This document shows, in pieces, positions 48,680-59,832 of a stretch of 64,000 nucleotides of DNA. The translations under genes were made by a program, and so were the position numbers. The first letter of the stretch is position 1. Every line of letters begins with the position of its first letter. Source of the DNA: Siphonodentalium dalli (Eukaryota; Mollusca; Scaphopoda; Gadilida; Siphonodentaliidae); NCBI GenBank assembly GCA_032622095.1, contig CP136064.1, positions 132,565,129 through 132,629,128 on the forward strand. The letters run 5' to 3'. A model generated the notes under the pieces. That model was given only the letters and a program-made list of their open reading frames with translations. It was not told the DNA's origin and made no database searches.

Positions 48680-51344
48680 TGCTTTCATTACTCGCTTGGA
48701 ATGCCACAGGCATTATGTCGAGCGCAGTTATTTACAAGACACACTGGATAAAATGAGAATAGATCTATGCGGTATAAGTGAACATTGGCTAAAAAGACAC
48801 TGGGGAACAAGATATCACTTTTAGATATCCATGATGATAGAATCTTAGGAATCCAATTGCAAATTACCGATTGCCAATATATTTATATCTTTCAGATATA
48901 TATGCCATCAACTAACTACACCGATGAATACTTCAAGGAATATTTCACCAAATTGTCTAGCATATGTGACAGCTACAAAGGGTTGATTAAAATCATTGTA
49001 ATGGGAGATTTTAATGCCACACTGTACAAAAATGATCTCAGATCTATCACAATGAAAACATTTTATAAAACATTTGAACTTGTGGCATTGACCGATCCCA
49101 TAATTTGTCAAAATCTTAACAACACATTCGTATCTGCTTCAGGTGGGCATGGATCCGTCATAGATCATATTCTCATTCCGGAAGTTAATCTTCCTGATAT
49201 CCAGTTTGTCACAGTTTTAGATGATCATGCCTTGAATGTTTCAAATCACCGTCCCATCTATGCTCAGGTTAACCTTAACATGTCTACATTAAAATCGCGA
49301 ACAAATAATCTCTTTGAGAGACCAAAATTCAATTGGAAGCGATTTACTTCAGATCCAAATCAGGTCTCAGCTTATCAACACGATTTAGCACATTCCCTTC
49401 CAAGATACACTAACCTCAATCGGGAAAATCTAGATTCGTTTTATGACAATATAGTTGAATCCATTGATAAATCTGCAAAAAACAATATCCCAAAGGTAAA
49501 ACATAAACCTTTCTTGAAACATTTTTGGAATCCCCGTCTCAGTGGTTTACCCAATATTATGTCATTTCACAGAAATCAATGGATCAATGTAGGTCGACCT
49601 GCAGATCCAGAGAATGAGCAATATAAAGCGTACAAAGAAGCCAAATGTAATTTTAGACGTGAGTATAGAAAATGCTCATCACAATTTTTATCAACCTTTA
49701 ACGATGAAATTGATCAAAATGTTAAATCTGATCAAGAAACCTTTTACAAACTATTTAACGCTAAACGGAAATTAAATGGATCAACATCTTGTTCAACCTT
49801 CATTTTTGAAGGTCGGTCTCTCAGAGATCCACTGGAGATAGTAGAGGGGTGGGAAACATACTATAAATCAATATTTTCTACTCCTTTGTCGGATGCAGCA
49901 TTTGATGATATTCATTACCAATCAACTAACGCCTTCATTCAATCAGAATTGGCAAATAGTGAATTGAGCTATATTGACAAGCTAACCACATATCCTGTCA
50001 CTACTTCTGAAATTGTCTCAATTATTTCCACACTCCCTCACAATAAAGCTAGCGGTTGGGATAATGTCAGCTATGAACATATTATACACGGTGGAGATTC
50101 ACTTGTAGAATGCATTGCATATCTTTTCACAAATATGATTGATCTCGAATATATATGCCCATTAACGCAAAACGTGGTATCATTTTCTCGCTGTACAAAG
50201 GAAATGGTAAGCCCAGAAATTCATTTGACAGCTACAGGCCGATAACACTATTGCCAAACTTGTACAAACTCTTTGAAAAGGTTATACTTCGGAGACTTCA
50301 AGCTAATTCCCCAAAGGCGCTAAGCGTTCACCCTATGCAAAATGGATTTCAAAGAAATGTTAGTTGCATAATGTCCTCTTACGCTGTGACTGAATTAATT
50401 TCCTACACATCCGAGAGGCAAAGCAAGTTATTCACGTGCTTCTTGGATGTTTGGAAAGCATTCGACATAGTATGGATAAATGGCCTCTTGCGAAAACTCT
50501 ATGATCGCCATATAAGGGGGAGAACTCTAAGAATATTCAACATGCTGTTAACAGGCATCAAATGCTCTGTTTCTTTTCAGGATACATTTTCAGAATGGTT
50601 CGAAGTCTGCCATGGGGCCAGACAAGGAGGCACAGTTTCACAATTTTTATACAATATTTTCATTGACGATTTGATATATCAACTAGAAACATCAAATTAT
50701 GGTCTTCGTGTGTATAATAATATTAATTGTGCTTGTCTGGCTCACGCTGATGACATGGCATTATTCTCATTAACTCGAGTAGGACTTCAAGCTTTGTGTG
50801 ATATCTGCATTCAATATAGTAATAAGTGGCGGTACCGCTTTAACTATAAAAAAAAACATTCGTCATAGTTTTTAATGAAACTCCACGTGACACACGTACC
50901 TCTAATAGATCATGGAGACTTGGTGACGATACAATTTCTGAAGTAACTGAGGTAACACATCTTGGTATTCCTCTGAATTCTCAAAATCTCCAAAACAAAC
51001 TCGTTGAAAATATGACCAATAAAATAAGATCTTCGTACTTCATGTTATCTAATGCAGGTTTATATGCGAGAGGAATTACTCCAGTTAGTTCAACAAAACT
51101 TTATGACCATATTGTCTTGCCTCGAGGTCTGTATGGGGCAGAATTGTTACACAATCTTTCATCTAGCAACGCAGAGCGTTTAGAACGAATGCACAGAATG
51201 TGTCTGAAAAACATGCAGGGCCTTCACACTAGGACTAGGACTGACATGGTACTCTCCTTAGTAGGTGTTCCACCCATCGAATATTTGTGGGACTTATGGA
51301 CAAGTCGATCACCCCAACCTGCTATTGGTGAAAACCATACATAG
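48680..51344 (+). pseudogene. LINE ORF2 remnant: APE-type endonuclease and reverse transcriptase
   Basis: The endonuclease begins near 48690 (LLAWNATGI), shifts frame to DLCGISEHWL, then runs in the long frame 48785-50245 with GDFNA, SVIDHILIP and SNHRPI, the catalytic motifs of the exonuclease-endonuclease-phosphatase fold. The reverse transcriptase starts with NKASGWDNVSYEH, shifts near 50155 to SYRPITLLPNLYKLFEKVI, and shows palm motifs FLDVWKAFD, GARQGGTVSQFLYNIF and HADDMALF with both catalytic aspartates. A further shift occurs at an A-run near 50850; the thumb-like part resumes as HLGIPL and ends near 51344. Four frames are therefore needed to follow one ancestral protein. Confidence 0.9.
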
Positions 51345-51950
51345 ACGTTCATAGACACGACATATATATTCACTATTCAAAAACAACATTGATGACTCGA
51401 CAATAATAACAATGTTAATTAATATGTGGCTAGTACATATTACATTATAACATACATACGAATTACAGTATATAGATACCATTATAGACAGTAGCCAAGC
51501 TCCAGTTCCAGGAGCTTACTGATGCGCGCCACAATACACAGGCATTACTTTAATCCGGCGCCATTTATTTTCATCTCGCAAATCGATGATGACCTTGCGC
51601 ATGTAAATATGTTGCTTTAGATTTGTATCTTGTATCACCATGTATTGTTTCTCCTTTTTTGTTGTTTTTTTTCGTTTTAACTAATTAAAAATATTTTTTG
51701 TATTTTTTTTCCTTTACTTGATGTAGATTTTTTTTTTTTTTTCATGTCAATTTTGTTTTATACCTTTATACCACATTTGTTTAATTACTTCATTGGTTTT
51801 TTTTCTTCTTTCGATTTAATATTTTCTTTTTTCTTGCACTTTCATGTTTGATTAGAGATTATTTTGTATATCTTTATGTAATTGTGTTAGTTTCCTGTGT
51901 TTGTCTGAAACTCTCCATGTATGGAGGAAAGAAATAAATATATAAAAAGA
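51345..51950 (+). other. LINE 3' untranslated region, T-rich
   Basis: No frame. Long T-runs (51650-51830) and the terminal hairpin plus AATAAA described with the element. Confidence 0.7.
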
Positions 51951-52230
51951 AATCCGAGCTTTTCCAAACTAAACTGGAAATCCTATAATATCCAAGGATT
52001 CCCAAGCTTTGAATCGAGAATTTTTGACAATAACTGTCACAGTTTATTTATTTAAGTTAGGAAAACCTTGGTAAAGCAAAGAAAACATTGGATCCAAATT
52101 TTTGTCGCCACCTTACCTGAAACCTTAGAAATACTAGGATCAGAGTTTACCAAGCTTTTCCGATGTTGCCCTCTAAACAGAAACATTAGACAACCTTGGA
52201 AAACCTGGGATGTTGATAGTATACATTGAA

Positions 52231-52440
52231 CGAGGGGCCGATCACAATCGGCAGATGTTTAACCCATACCTTGGCGATAGTGATCAGCTACTTTCAGCTT
52301 GGACGCTAAAATCCATAAGCCATAACTCCGTTAAAAAAAAAACGGATCAAACCCAAATTTGAATTCTATCTGTATCTTTGGCTGAGAAACTCACATACCA
52401 AATTTACATACATCTCAATAAAATGAGACATATCAGATGA
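52231..52440 (+). mobile_element. 'ggccataactc' family element, 5' end and one partial unit
   Basis: It starts acgaggggccgatcacaatc, gtttaacccataccttggcg as at 9036 and 10445, then gccataactccgttaaaaaa and gatcaaacccaaatttgaa. It is truncated before the microsatellite tail. Confidence 0.7.
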
Positions 52441-52467
52441 AAGGTATTTCTGTTAAAGTATCAGGAA

Positions 52468-52565
52468 TTAGTGATGGGCGGTTAACCGAGAAAGCAACTC
52501 GGTTTCGGTTTAAAACAATACCGACCGAAACTGATCGAGGTGATTCTGCCCCAACCGACGTTACG
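52468..52565. mobile_element. Possible hAT-type MITE end
   Basis: tagtgatgggcggttaaccg followed by repeated cggtttcggttt/accgaccgaaac words. TAGTGATGGGC resembles hAT-type termini. No matching second end was located. Confidence 0.35.
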
Positions 52566-52910
52566 TTTTTTTTTTTTTGTATGTTTATTTTTCACTTAAT
52601 AGTTGATACTCTTGTAAAATTATCGGCCTCTATGATCAATAATGAGATGGAATGTGTCAATTTTGACTCAGCCACCATGTTGTTATCATTATCGCAAGCA
52701 ACCGTTTTGTACTTTTTCAACAGCTGAGTGAATACGCCGACAAAAAATGCCTTGTTTTGCGCTATTTTATGAGCTTTGACGATAGACGCCTGATTAACAG
52801 TTTAAAACACCCAGCAAACATGAACCAATCTATGCGTGACTGTTTAATTTGAACTTATGATTAAATTTTATTCCATTCAAGTTCAGGGGAAAAATATTTA
52901 TTAGCCAGCA

Positions 52911-53421
52911 TCAAAAAGACTCGTTTCCATTTACATGTCATTGTTTAATAACATCCATCACAAATTTCATGAAGATCCGACCAAAGCTACCACCTGTAGC
53001 CCGTGCCAAGGATATAGTCATGCAAAGAGTAAAATCCAAGATGGCTGCTGGTGGCCATGCTTTTTGGCCGAACGACCCCAAAATGACTCGTTCCCATCTA
53101 CATGTCAATATTAACATCCATGACAAATTTCATGATGATCAGAAGAACATAACAACCTGTAGCCCGTGCTTATTGATTGAATTTTGAAATCCAAGATGGC
53201 CACTGGCGGCCATGTTTTTTTGGCGAATGACCCCAAAATGACTTGTTCCCATCTTCATGTCAATGTCAACAGCTATGACAAATTTCATAATGATCCGACC
53301 AAAGGTACGATATGTAGCCCGTGCTAAAGGAAATTGTTGACGAATCACACATGCACACACACACGACGGATATCAAGCTATGGCAATAGCTCAAACTTTA
53401 CAAAGTAAAGTTGAGCTAAAA
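52911..53421 (+). mobile_element. 3' half of the satellite-bearing dispersed element
   Basis: About three monomers (tccaagatggctgctggtgg, ccccaaaatgactcgttccc) and a complete 3' end: aaattgttgacgaatcacac, a CA-rich run, gacggat, atggcaatagctcaaac, aaagttgagctaaaa. It lacks the 5' start, so it is 5' truncated. Confidence 0.78.
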
Positions 53422-54559
53422 AAGAGTCCTTCTGTCAAATGGACACCCGCTTGCAATCGGCAAATGTTTATGTACAATATATACTTTAGTTTATAGCTGT
53501 GGGGAAACTGTCTATCTGGTCTGAAAACTGGTTTTCATGGTGTAGTTTTGATCCTTCTGTAGCAGTTGTGTTCTAAAAATAGAATTTTTCGTCTTGCGAA
53601 AGCGTCTTCCGATTATATTTGTATTGTTTATCCACAGTGAAACATGCAAGAATGAAAATATGATAAATAAGTACAATGCGATAATTAACGGCGACTTCTT
53701 TTAATTTCGGTCAAGCCTTGCAAGGACCTCACCAGACATCATTGCTGTGCAGCAAGCACAATTTTGATATAACTAGGTCAGCCCCCATGCACTTGTTCAG
53801 TGTCATGGACTCATGGAACTTGTTATAGTGTTAATTGCGCACTCTCTTGTCAAAGTTATCTGAGTACATGTCATGATGTTTATATAGGGTAGCGGTACTC
53901 ACTAATGTACATGCCCCAGCCATGAGTTGTGAATTAAAACACGTTCAGACTGCCAGATTTGATGTTTTTATTTTTATAAATAAATAAACCCAATATTCAT
54001 TGACCTACAATAGTATGTGGTGATATTTAAATACCGGCCTCGACAATCATGAATATATTCCGCAAATTTTCCGAAAGGGTACATTAAATTTCCGAAAATG
54101 CAGCAATGTTTTCCGAAAGAAAGAATGTAATTTCCGCAAAATTACCGGTAACAGATTTTCGCAAAGTTTTTATAACGTCGTATTTTCACAGAAAATGCTT
54201 TACGGATTCGCAAAGACTAACGAGATGTGCCCTTAACATGAAACTATTAAAAACCTTCACACACTGCGATAAAAATTATGTAGTACAATAAACGTGACGG
54301 CCGCTCCTGATTTTGTCCCCATGGTCTACAGTTGCAATTTTAAGCGACCGCTGAATATATCAATTGAAATGAAATGACATAAAGGAAGCAATCTCAAATT
54401 TGTCAAAAATAAAATTTCGCTGACCTAAATGTCCCCTAGTGACGAAGGTGGCAGGTTTGAAGGATTTATGGGTTTCAGACCCCTATACGACAAACTGTAG
54501 GAGGAATTGATTACACCAATATGTTATAATGTGATATTGACTAAATATGTTGAACATCT
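53422..54559. other. Intron sequence; nothing recognised
   Basis: AT-rich. 54050-54170 repeats ttccgaaa/ttccgcaaa words. No coding evidence. Confidence 0.5.
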
Positions 54560-54925
54560 TCAATGTGTCGAGAAAGCATCAATAACTCTAAAATAAAAAC
54601 ATAAAACATTTCTATGTTGAAAAATGGCAATAACTCCGCCAAAATGACTCAATTCAACTGAACTCAAAATTGCAGGTGCGTAGGTTCTCAGGCTGGTTGA
54701 CATAGATCTGCGCCAAGTTTTAAAATGGCAATAACTCCGCCAAAATAAGTTTGACTGAACTCAAAATCGCAGGTGTGCAGGTTCCCATGCTGGTTGATAT
54801 AGGTGCCAAGTTTTTTTTGTTAAATTGACCGGAAAATGACAGAATTCAGACTCGGACAAAGTTCTGGACGCACGCACGCATGATGATGAAGGTCATTACT
54901 ATAGTCCTCTAGTTATGTACACTAA
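54560..54925 (+). mobile_element. Third tandem-unit element family ('ggcaataactccgcc')
   Basis: Two units (atggcaataactccgccaaaat near 54625 and 54725) with gaactcaaaattgcaggtg and gctggttgacata. The tail reads ggacgcacgcacgcatgatg, again a short CG-containing microsatellite. The layout parallels the other two families, with different sequence. Confidence 0.6.
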
Positions 54926-55005
54926 ACAGACAAATAAACACACTGTCAATTGAAACTAAAAATCACCCCATTTTTTAAGTCTCCAATTGTAATTAATATA
55001 CTAAC

Positions 55006-55715
55006 CAAAATAATCTGGATCACCTGCCGACTCCATTTTCTGCATTAGTAAATTTGTCAAAGCATCAACTTCAGCTTCTCTCCCTGATGGAGGCTGTTGT
55101 CGATTCACTTGCGGCTGAGGAGACACCGGCGCTGTGACTGGCTTGGGAGTATTATAGCTGCTGGTGATGGGAACCTGCGGACCCGGCACTGGACGCTCAT
55201 AGTGGATCGGTATTGGGACCCCCTGGGGAGATGAAGATCTATGGCTGGGGAATGACGGAGATGTGGATCTTTGGCCACTGAATGAAGGAGATGTAGATCT
55301 GTGGCCGCCATAAGAAGGTGATGTAGATCTATGACTGGTAAATGAAGGTGACGTGGATCTGTGGCTACTAATTGAGATTGGAATAGACCTCACTGTAGAA
55401 TCATTCCTGCTTTTAGCTGCTTCATGCTGACTTACATTTGATTCATATTGGCTCTTGACAGGCTCATACTGGTTTCTGATTGGCTCATATTTGTTCTTGC
55501 TGGGTTCATATAAATATTCTTGAGGCTCACTTGAATAGAAACTTTTGGAAGATATTGAGGAAGCAGGATTAACATTAGAGTAATTATTGGAGTAATTATT
55601 ATCCAATGATGAGTAGTTCGACCTGGGTGAATCTCTCCCTCGAATCGGCATCATGTCAGCTCCAGGTCCTCTGACAGACTGGAAACGTTGATCTTTGATT
55701 GGATCACCAGTTCTT
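55006..55715 (-). CDS. Linker exon of zyxin/LPP-like protein, Ser/Tyr/Pro-rich with two internal peptide repeats
   Basis: A 710-bp exon with acceptor ctgtttag at 55716 and donor G|gttagtat at 55005. It encodes 236 full codons, beginning RTGDPIKDQRFQ (upstream codon split) and ending SAGDPDYF plus G. Two repeats stand out: YEP-type heptads (about 55427-55510) and five 10-residue copies built on HRSTSPSF (about 55220-55366). A proline-rich stretch follows, then EVDALTNLLMQKM just before LIM1. That last segment occupies the place of the leucine-rich nuclear-export-like helix of zyxin (family knowledge; function here inferred). The Met at 55654 is not taken as a start because the frame stays open to a good acceptor. 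FPPPP-type Ena/VASP-binding motifs are not present in this exon. Confidence 0.9.
55220..55366 (-). repeat. In-frame 30-bp tandem repeat coding for RSTSPSF decapeptides
   Basis: Five consecutive units of ten residues: HRSTSPSF twice, HRSTSPSY once, QRSTSPSF once, and a degenerate last unit HRSSSPQ. The 30-bp period keeps the frame. RSxSP is a plausible phosphorylation site for proline-directed or basophilic kinases (inference). Because it is a coding tandem repeat, copy number could vary between individuals. Confidence 0.85.
55427..55510 (-). repeat. In-frame heptad repeat YEPxxxx in linker exon
   Basis: Four units of seven residues, YEPSKNK, YEPIRNQ, YEPVKSQ and YESNVSQ, followed by a degenerate HEAAKS. 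The regular Tyr-Glu-Pro spacing suggests repeated tyrosine-phosphorylation or SH2/SH3 docking sites. This is inference only. Confidence 0.8.
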
Positions 55716-55918
55716 CTAAACAGAATAGAATATTACAGAGAAGAATAGAAAGTTATGCAATAAATAACATATCACATCAAACTTTTTTCATCAGGCCTCT
55801 GCTTTAGGCCACCCGGAGTTGATTGATTATCAAGCACACTCTCATGCATCGGCTCCTTTGTTTTTTTTCTGAGTGTGTAATAATATCAACATCATCAATA
55901 TTAATATCCATATGCTCA

Positions 55919-55986
55919 AATATTTTGCACTCAGGAGCAGCACGAAGATGGAAAGTTACGTCGTGCTGCTCCTGTGCAAATATATA
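55919..55986. repeat. Strong stem-loop of precursor-microRNA size
   Basis: The inner stem AGGAGCAGCACGA (55933-55945) and TCGTGCTGCTCCT (55961-55973) pair perfectly across a 15-nt loop. After a 2-nt bulge the stem continues as TTTGCAC/GTGCAAA and then imperfectly through AT-rich sequence. The about 68-nt total and one small bulge resemble an animal pre-miRNA. It lies in the host-gene intron just upstream of the linker exon. A decayed MITE is the main alternative. Confidence 0.6.
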
Positions 55987-56809
55987 AAGTGATATTGTGA
56001 TAATTAGCTTGGAATTAATATGCAAATAAACATCTATAAATATCAAGACTGAGTCCAAGTTTCCTTCAACGTAAACCAGCTAGTGAAATTGGTTGGGATA
56101 ATAATCGTACATCGTATATCAAGTATTATATTTGTTCCGAGCTCCAAAAGCATTGCCAAATGAAATGTGAATAATATATTACATCACAATGTTTAAAGAA
56201 TACAAACTTATTTGACCTCGCGAAGTGCAGATTATATTAAATGTAAACAAATTGAGATTGACCCTAATTAAGCGTCATATGCTATGCACAATTTAACATG
56301 AAAGTTAGATTGTGATAAATCATTATGACTGTAAGATGTATAAAGCATCATGTATTAACCTGTAGCGTAAAATCTATTACAATTTACCAAAAATGCCACC
56401 ACTGGATCTGGGTGTAAAGTCTGGTATAGAAAGATATTACACGAAACTTCAACGTAAAACAGCGTTATCTCAACTGATGTCACTAGCTGGCTTTTGTCGA
56501 AGAAAACTTGAACTAGTCATGGCAGTTTCATAATCTCGGAATGGAAATACAATTATATTTTGACATAAAAAGTGATTAAAATATAAAAAAATGCCTTTTT
56601 TTTTACATTTGATTATCATAACCTTCAATGAATGAGATCATAGCTGTGATAAAAGGATTTCATTATTTTATTGAAGAAAACAAACATATAGTGGGTCTAT
56701 GGTGTCAAATGAGATGTGTATATGTACATGTAGAATAATGAGCTTGCTATCTGGAATATACTTTTTGAATGGAATGTTATAATATTATACAGTTATCGCC
56801 CGCGATTGA

Positions 56810-56903
56810 GTGAGACACGTGGATTTGTCGCCGGCTCGAGACCTGGAATGTCACCGAGGGTGACATTCCAGGTCAAGAGCGGCGACAAATCCCTGTGTCT
56901 CAC
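56810..56903. repeat. 94-nt near-perfect hairpin, 45-bp arms, 3-nt loop
   Basis: The left arm 56810-56855 and right arm 56859-56903 share GTGAGACAC, GGATTTGTCGCCG and GACCTGGAATGTCACC with a few mismatches around ctcgag/ctcttg. The loop is gag. It is GC-rich against its surroundings. It could be a foldback element, a long hairpin RNA source or a young palindrome. The frame across it is a by-product. Confidence 0.75.
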
Positions 56904-59830
56904 GAAAACAAGGGTCATAACTTACTCTAGTAGCTCATGGTGGTTTTGTATGTCCAGAGCAAAACTCTTCATGAATCCACTAATTGAAGGTACACAAACA
57001 ATATTTGGTTGGTAACACATTTCCCATTGACGGCGAAATGGGGTCAAATGGCCACGCCCCTTTTTGCGCGAAGTACTACCCCCCGTCGTGACTATATCTC
57101 CAGAACCGTTGGACATAGGGGGTCGTGTGACCACTCAAAATGTGCGGAAAGGCCACATTATGGGGGGTCAGTAATACATTTTCATATCCAAAAGTCAATG
57201 GTTTTTAAGATAATTGCCACACAAAAAAAAAAAAAATGGGGTTCAGCACTTTTATCTCAAAGCTGAGCCCCCAATTAGAATTTTATTTATCTATATCCAT
57301 CGGTGCCACATATAGGTATAATTTCTGTACCATTATCGGATGGGATTGACCTTCAAGGAGCTTTTGACCCTGAAAATCCACATTAGCGAGTTTGCGATAC
57401 CCGTTCAACGGGAACGGGTACGGGTAAATCTGTGAACATCGTCACGGTCACTTGGGTACTTTCAATGCAGCACATAAAGCGATAGCGAATAGAAACGGGT
57501 AGATTTGTCCCATTGACCGGTAGCCTTTCACTACGATTTTCTCACTCAAAGGTCCATGAATTCCATGAATTCCAGTCAGCTATGCGTTAACTTATTTATT
57601 GAAAGATTTCATGGGCAAATATTATTGATAAAGTTGTCATTTTAACCCAGGATTTGTGTTCAAATTCTCGAGGCGGCTTCTAGCACTTAGATAAATACGG
57701 AAGGCCGATTTTTGTTCACTAACAACTTTGTTCACTGCATTAATGACAGGTTGTGATTAATAGAGTGAGTAGATGGTGCTATAGACGCCCATTACAGGGA
57801 CATGGCTATAGATGGTGTGCGCGTTAGGAAGGGTGTCCACCTTCGAATTTCTAACTACACATCTCGAACCATATCAAATTCACTAGTTTGCGCGTAAATC
57901 CACCCCTCCCCTTGGCTGGCATCAAGCTTTCCAATTGTTGGAAATTTTGAGACCTGACACCCCCCACCCAAGCTTGAACAATTTCCAACTGTTTCTGACA
58001 GCCATTTCAGTCCAAATTTTTTTTAACAAAAATAGGGAAATATGCAAATGTTGGTCTAAAAACTACAAATTATCCACTAATAAATTGTTCGAAAATCAAA
58101 CTACGAAAACAATTTCAACCTATTGTTTGTGTGAAATTTCCAACAAATGTTGTGTCAGGTATATCAAATTTCCCAATGTTGAACATTTGAACATGTCGTC
58201 ACGTCCCTGTCTCAACCCATTGTACAAGGACAAAATTTTGTTACTTTGTGGGGAGTGCGCGTGCATTCGTGAACACCTGCGGGCAGTTTTGACATCATAT
58301 TTGTTCGAGTTATTGAAGGCAAATACATATAGTCTTGGCAAATATGGACATAGGTGTCGCCTCGGGAGGGAATTTATTAGACCTACATTTTTGGTTAGCA
58401 TAAACACTTAACTTTCGGAATTTGTATATTATTGGATTTGTCAGATAGGTGGACTTTTCTCTCACCACATGGTTTATTGAGGCACCCGACGAAGAAATAA
58501 ATCTGACATATTTGACAGAATATATTCACACCTTTTGAGAAGGGATATCCCTCAAATTTTGATACCCGAGTATGTGACGATGACCAAAGTAAGGTAATAG
58601 ATGTAACTGTTGAATCTGGGAATGACAGTCATGCGACGTCAAATATTGAGCGTGAGAAGAATATGATGATTCACGCAAAGAGATGTCTTTCATTTCTTAT
58701 AAAACCAAATGTAAGATTAATGTTATGCCCAATTAATTTATACCATAGGAAACTACTGCCAATTAGCTACTTTTAATATATCATTTGTCGCTGTTGCCCA
58801 TATTATTTAGAAAAATCAACCCACTCCCATAAGCTAACAGGCCCCTGGCTCTGGTATAAGGCACCCAGAACACACAATTATGATCCACATTACATAATTA
58901 ACACAATGGCCATTGGATGACTGGTAAAGCAATGAAAAGCATTGTTTAATATATAGGTTTCGATCTACATAATCAAACATTAAAGTAAAACTATTACATA
59001 ATTTTCCTCCTGATCCCCCCCCCCCCCACCAAAATAATCTACCATGCATTTTGTCAACTTTTTGGAAGACAAAAAAGAAAAGAATGTAGTAAGGGTGGAG
59101 GCAATTGGTGGATACGATAATTTCATTTTGTCTTGGTTTGAAAATGGCCTACTAACCCCAAAATGGCTGCTAAACTATTATTGAATACATATCCCGATCC
59201 ACAGACTAGAACATAAAAGTGAAAATATTCCACAATGCACCTCTGACACAAATTTTCTATGAAATTTAGGTGTTTTTCTCCAAACATAAGCGAAAACAAA
59301 TTTTTGTCATCTTCTTGAAAGACAGAATAATCATACCACAGATAATTGGTATGTTGGGGGTTCATTGGGGGTTACTAACCCCAAGATGGCTGGTATATGT
59401 ATGAAATTGTGAAATCAGTCATGTCGCAATTAACAACACCATCACAGCAATGAAATGTCTTATAAAACCCAGTCTTATTATATTCATTACATTTTGCAAT
59501 ACTAGGATGCAATGGTGTCCAGTTCTATTAACAAGACAGTCAATGAGTGTGGGTCGCTAACTAGACTGTAAAGAGGGACAAGACTGGGATGCTGAAGACA
59601 AAAGTGAGTACATGTCAAATCACTCTAAAACAAGTAGTTCTAAACAAAGTCAGAATTCAAATAAGTCCTCGTAACTTTGTCAGACCTTGGTAACAAAAAG
59701 TTATATTTTTTGTTAACAGAAATAAAATGTTAGGCTTATAGGGCAATATATAGGTTCCCTTAGCTATAGCGGCTAGCCCTTATCCTGAGTATCTTATCCT
59801 GTTATCCAGTCCTTTCTATGTGAATCATTT
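56904..59830. other. Intergenic or intronic sequence; no gene supported
   Basis: Contains a plus-strand open frame of 158 codons (57935-58411) with scattered cysteines but no recognised domain or splice context; a C-run at 59015-59027; and a loose duplication around ctaaccccaaaatggctgct (59150) and ctaaccccaagatggctggt (59375). Unseen N-terminal exons of the LIM gene could lie here but I could not identify any. Confidence 0.45.
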
Positions 59831-59832
59831 CA

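Larger units (their letters stand above)
46697..51950 (+). mobile_element. Non-LTR retrotransposon (LINE, CR1/Jockey-like), frameshifted
   Basis: ORF1-like and ORF2-like regions are followed by a T-rich 3' region and an end with a small hairpin CTCCAT-gt-ATGGAG and AATAAA (51933). The insertion lies antisense to the host LIM gene in the intron between the linker exon and LIM1. Several frameshifts and at least one stop make it non-functional as read here. No RNase H domain was noticed. Target-site duplications could not be fixed because the 5' boundary is unclear. Confidence 0.85.
1780..55715 (-). other. Zyxin/LPP/TRIP6-family LIM gene, partial transcription unit (5 exons seen)
   Basis: Five minus-strand exons join in frame: 55715-55006, 43747-43646, 17142-17075, 7126-7079, 1910-1780. 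Every junction has an AG acceptor and GT donor. Intron phases match: phase 1 after exon one, phase 1 after exon two, phase 0 after exons three and four, phase 2 at the last donor. The product has a Ser/Pro/Tyr-rich linker followed by two LIM domains in the zyxin/LPP/TRIP6 arrangement. These proteins act at focal adhesions and actin structures and shuttle to the nucleus (family knowledge). The first exon begins in mid-codon, so upstream exons exist. A third LIM domain is expected after 1780 but was not found. The introns are about 11.3, 26.5, 9.9 and 5.2 kb. LPP/TRIP6-like is favoured over Ajuba-like on LIM2 wording, with moderate certainty. Confidence 0.9.

Noticed and set aside
55001-55654. 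Stand-alone intronless 217-residue protein starting at Met 55654
   Set aside because: The frame is open upstream to a good splice acceptor at 55716, and the stop lies just past a donor whose splice gives a perfect join to LIM1.
57935-58411. 158-codon plus-strand open frame
   Set aside because: No recognisable domain, no supporting splice or promoter context, and an overlapping frame on the other strand. Kept as unannotated sequence.
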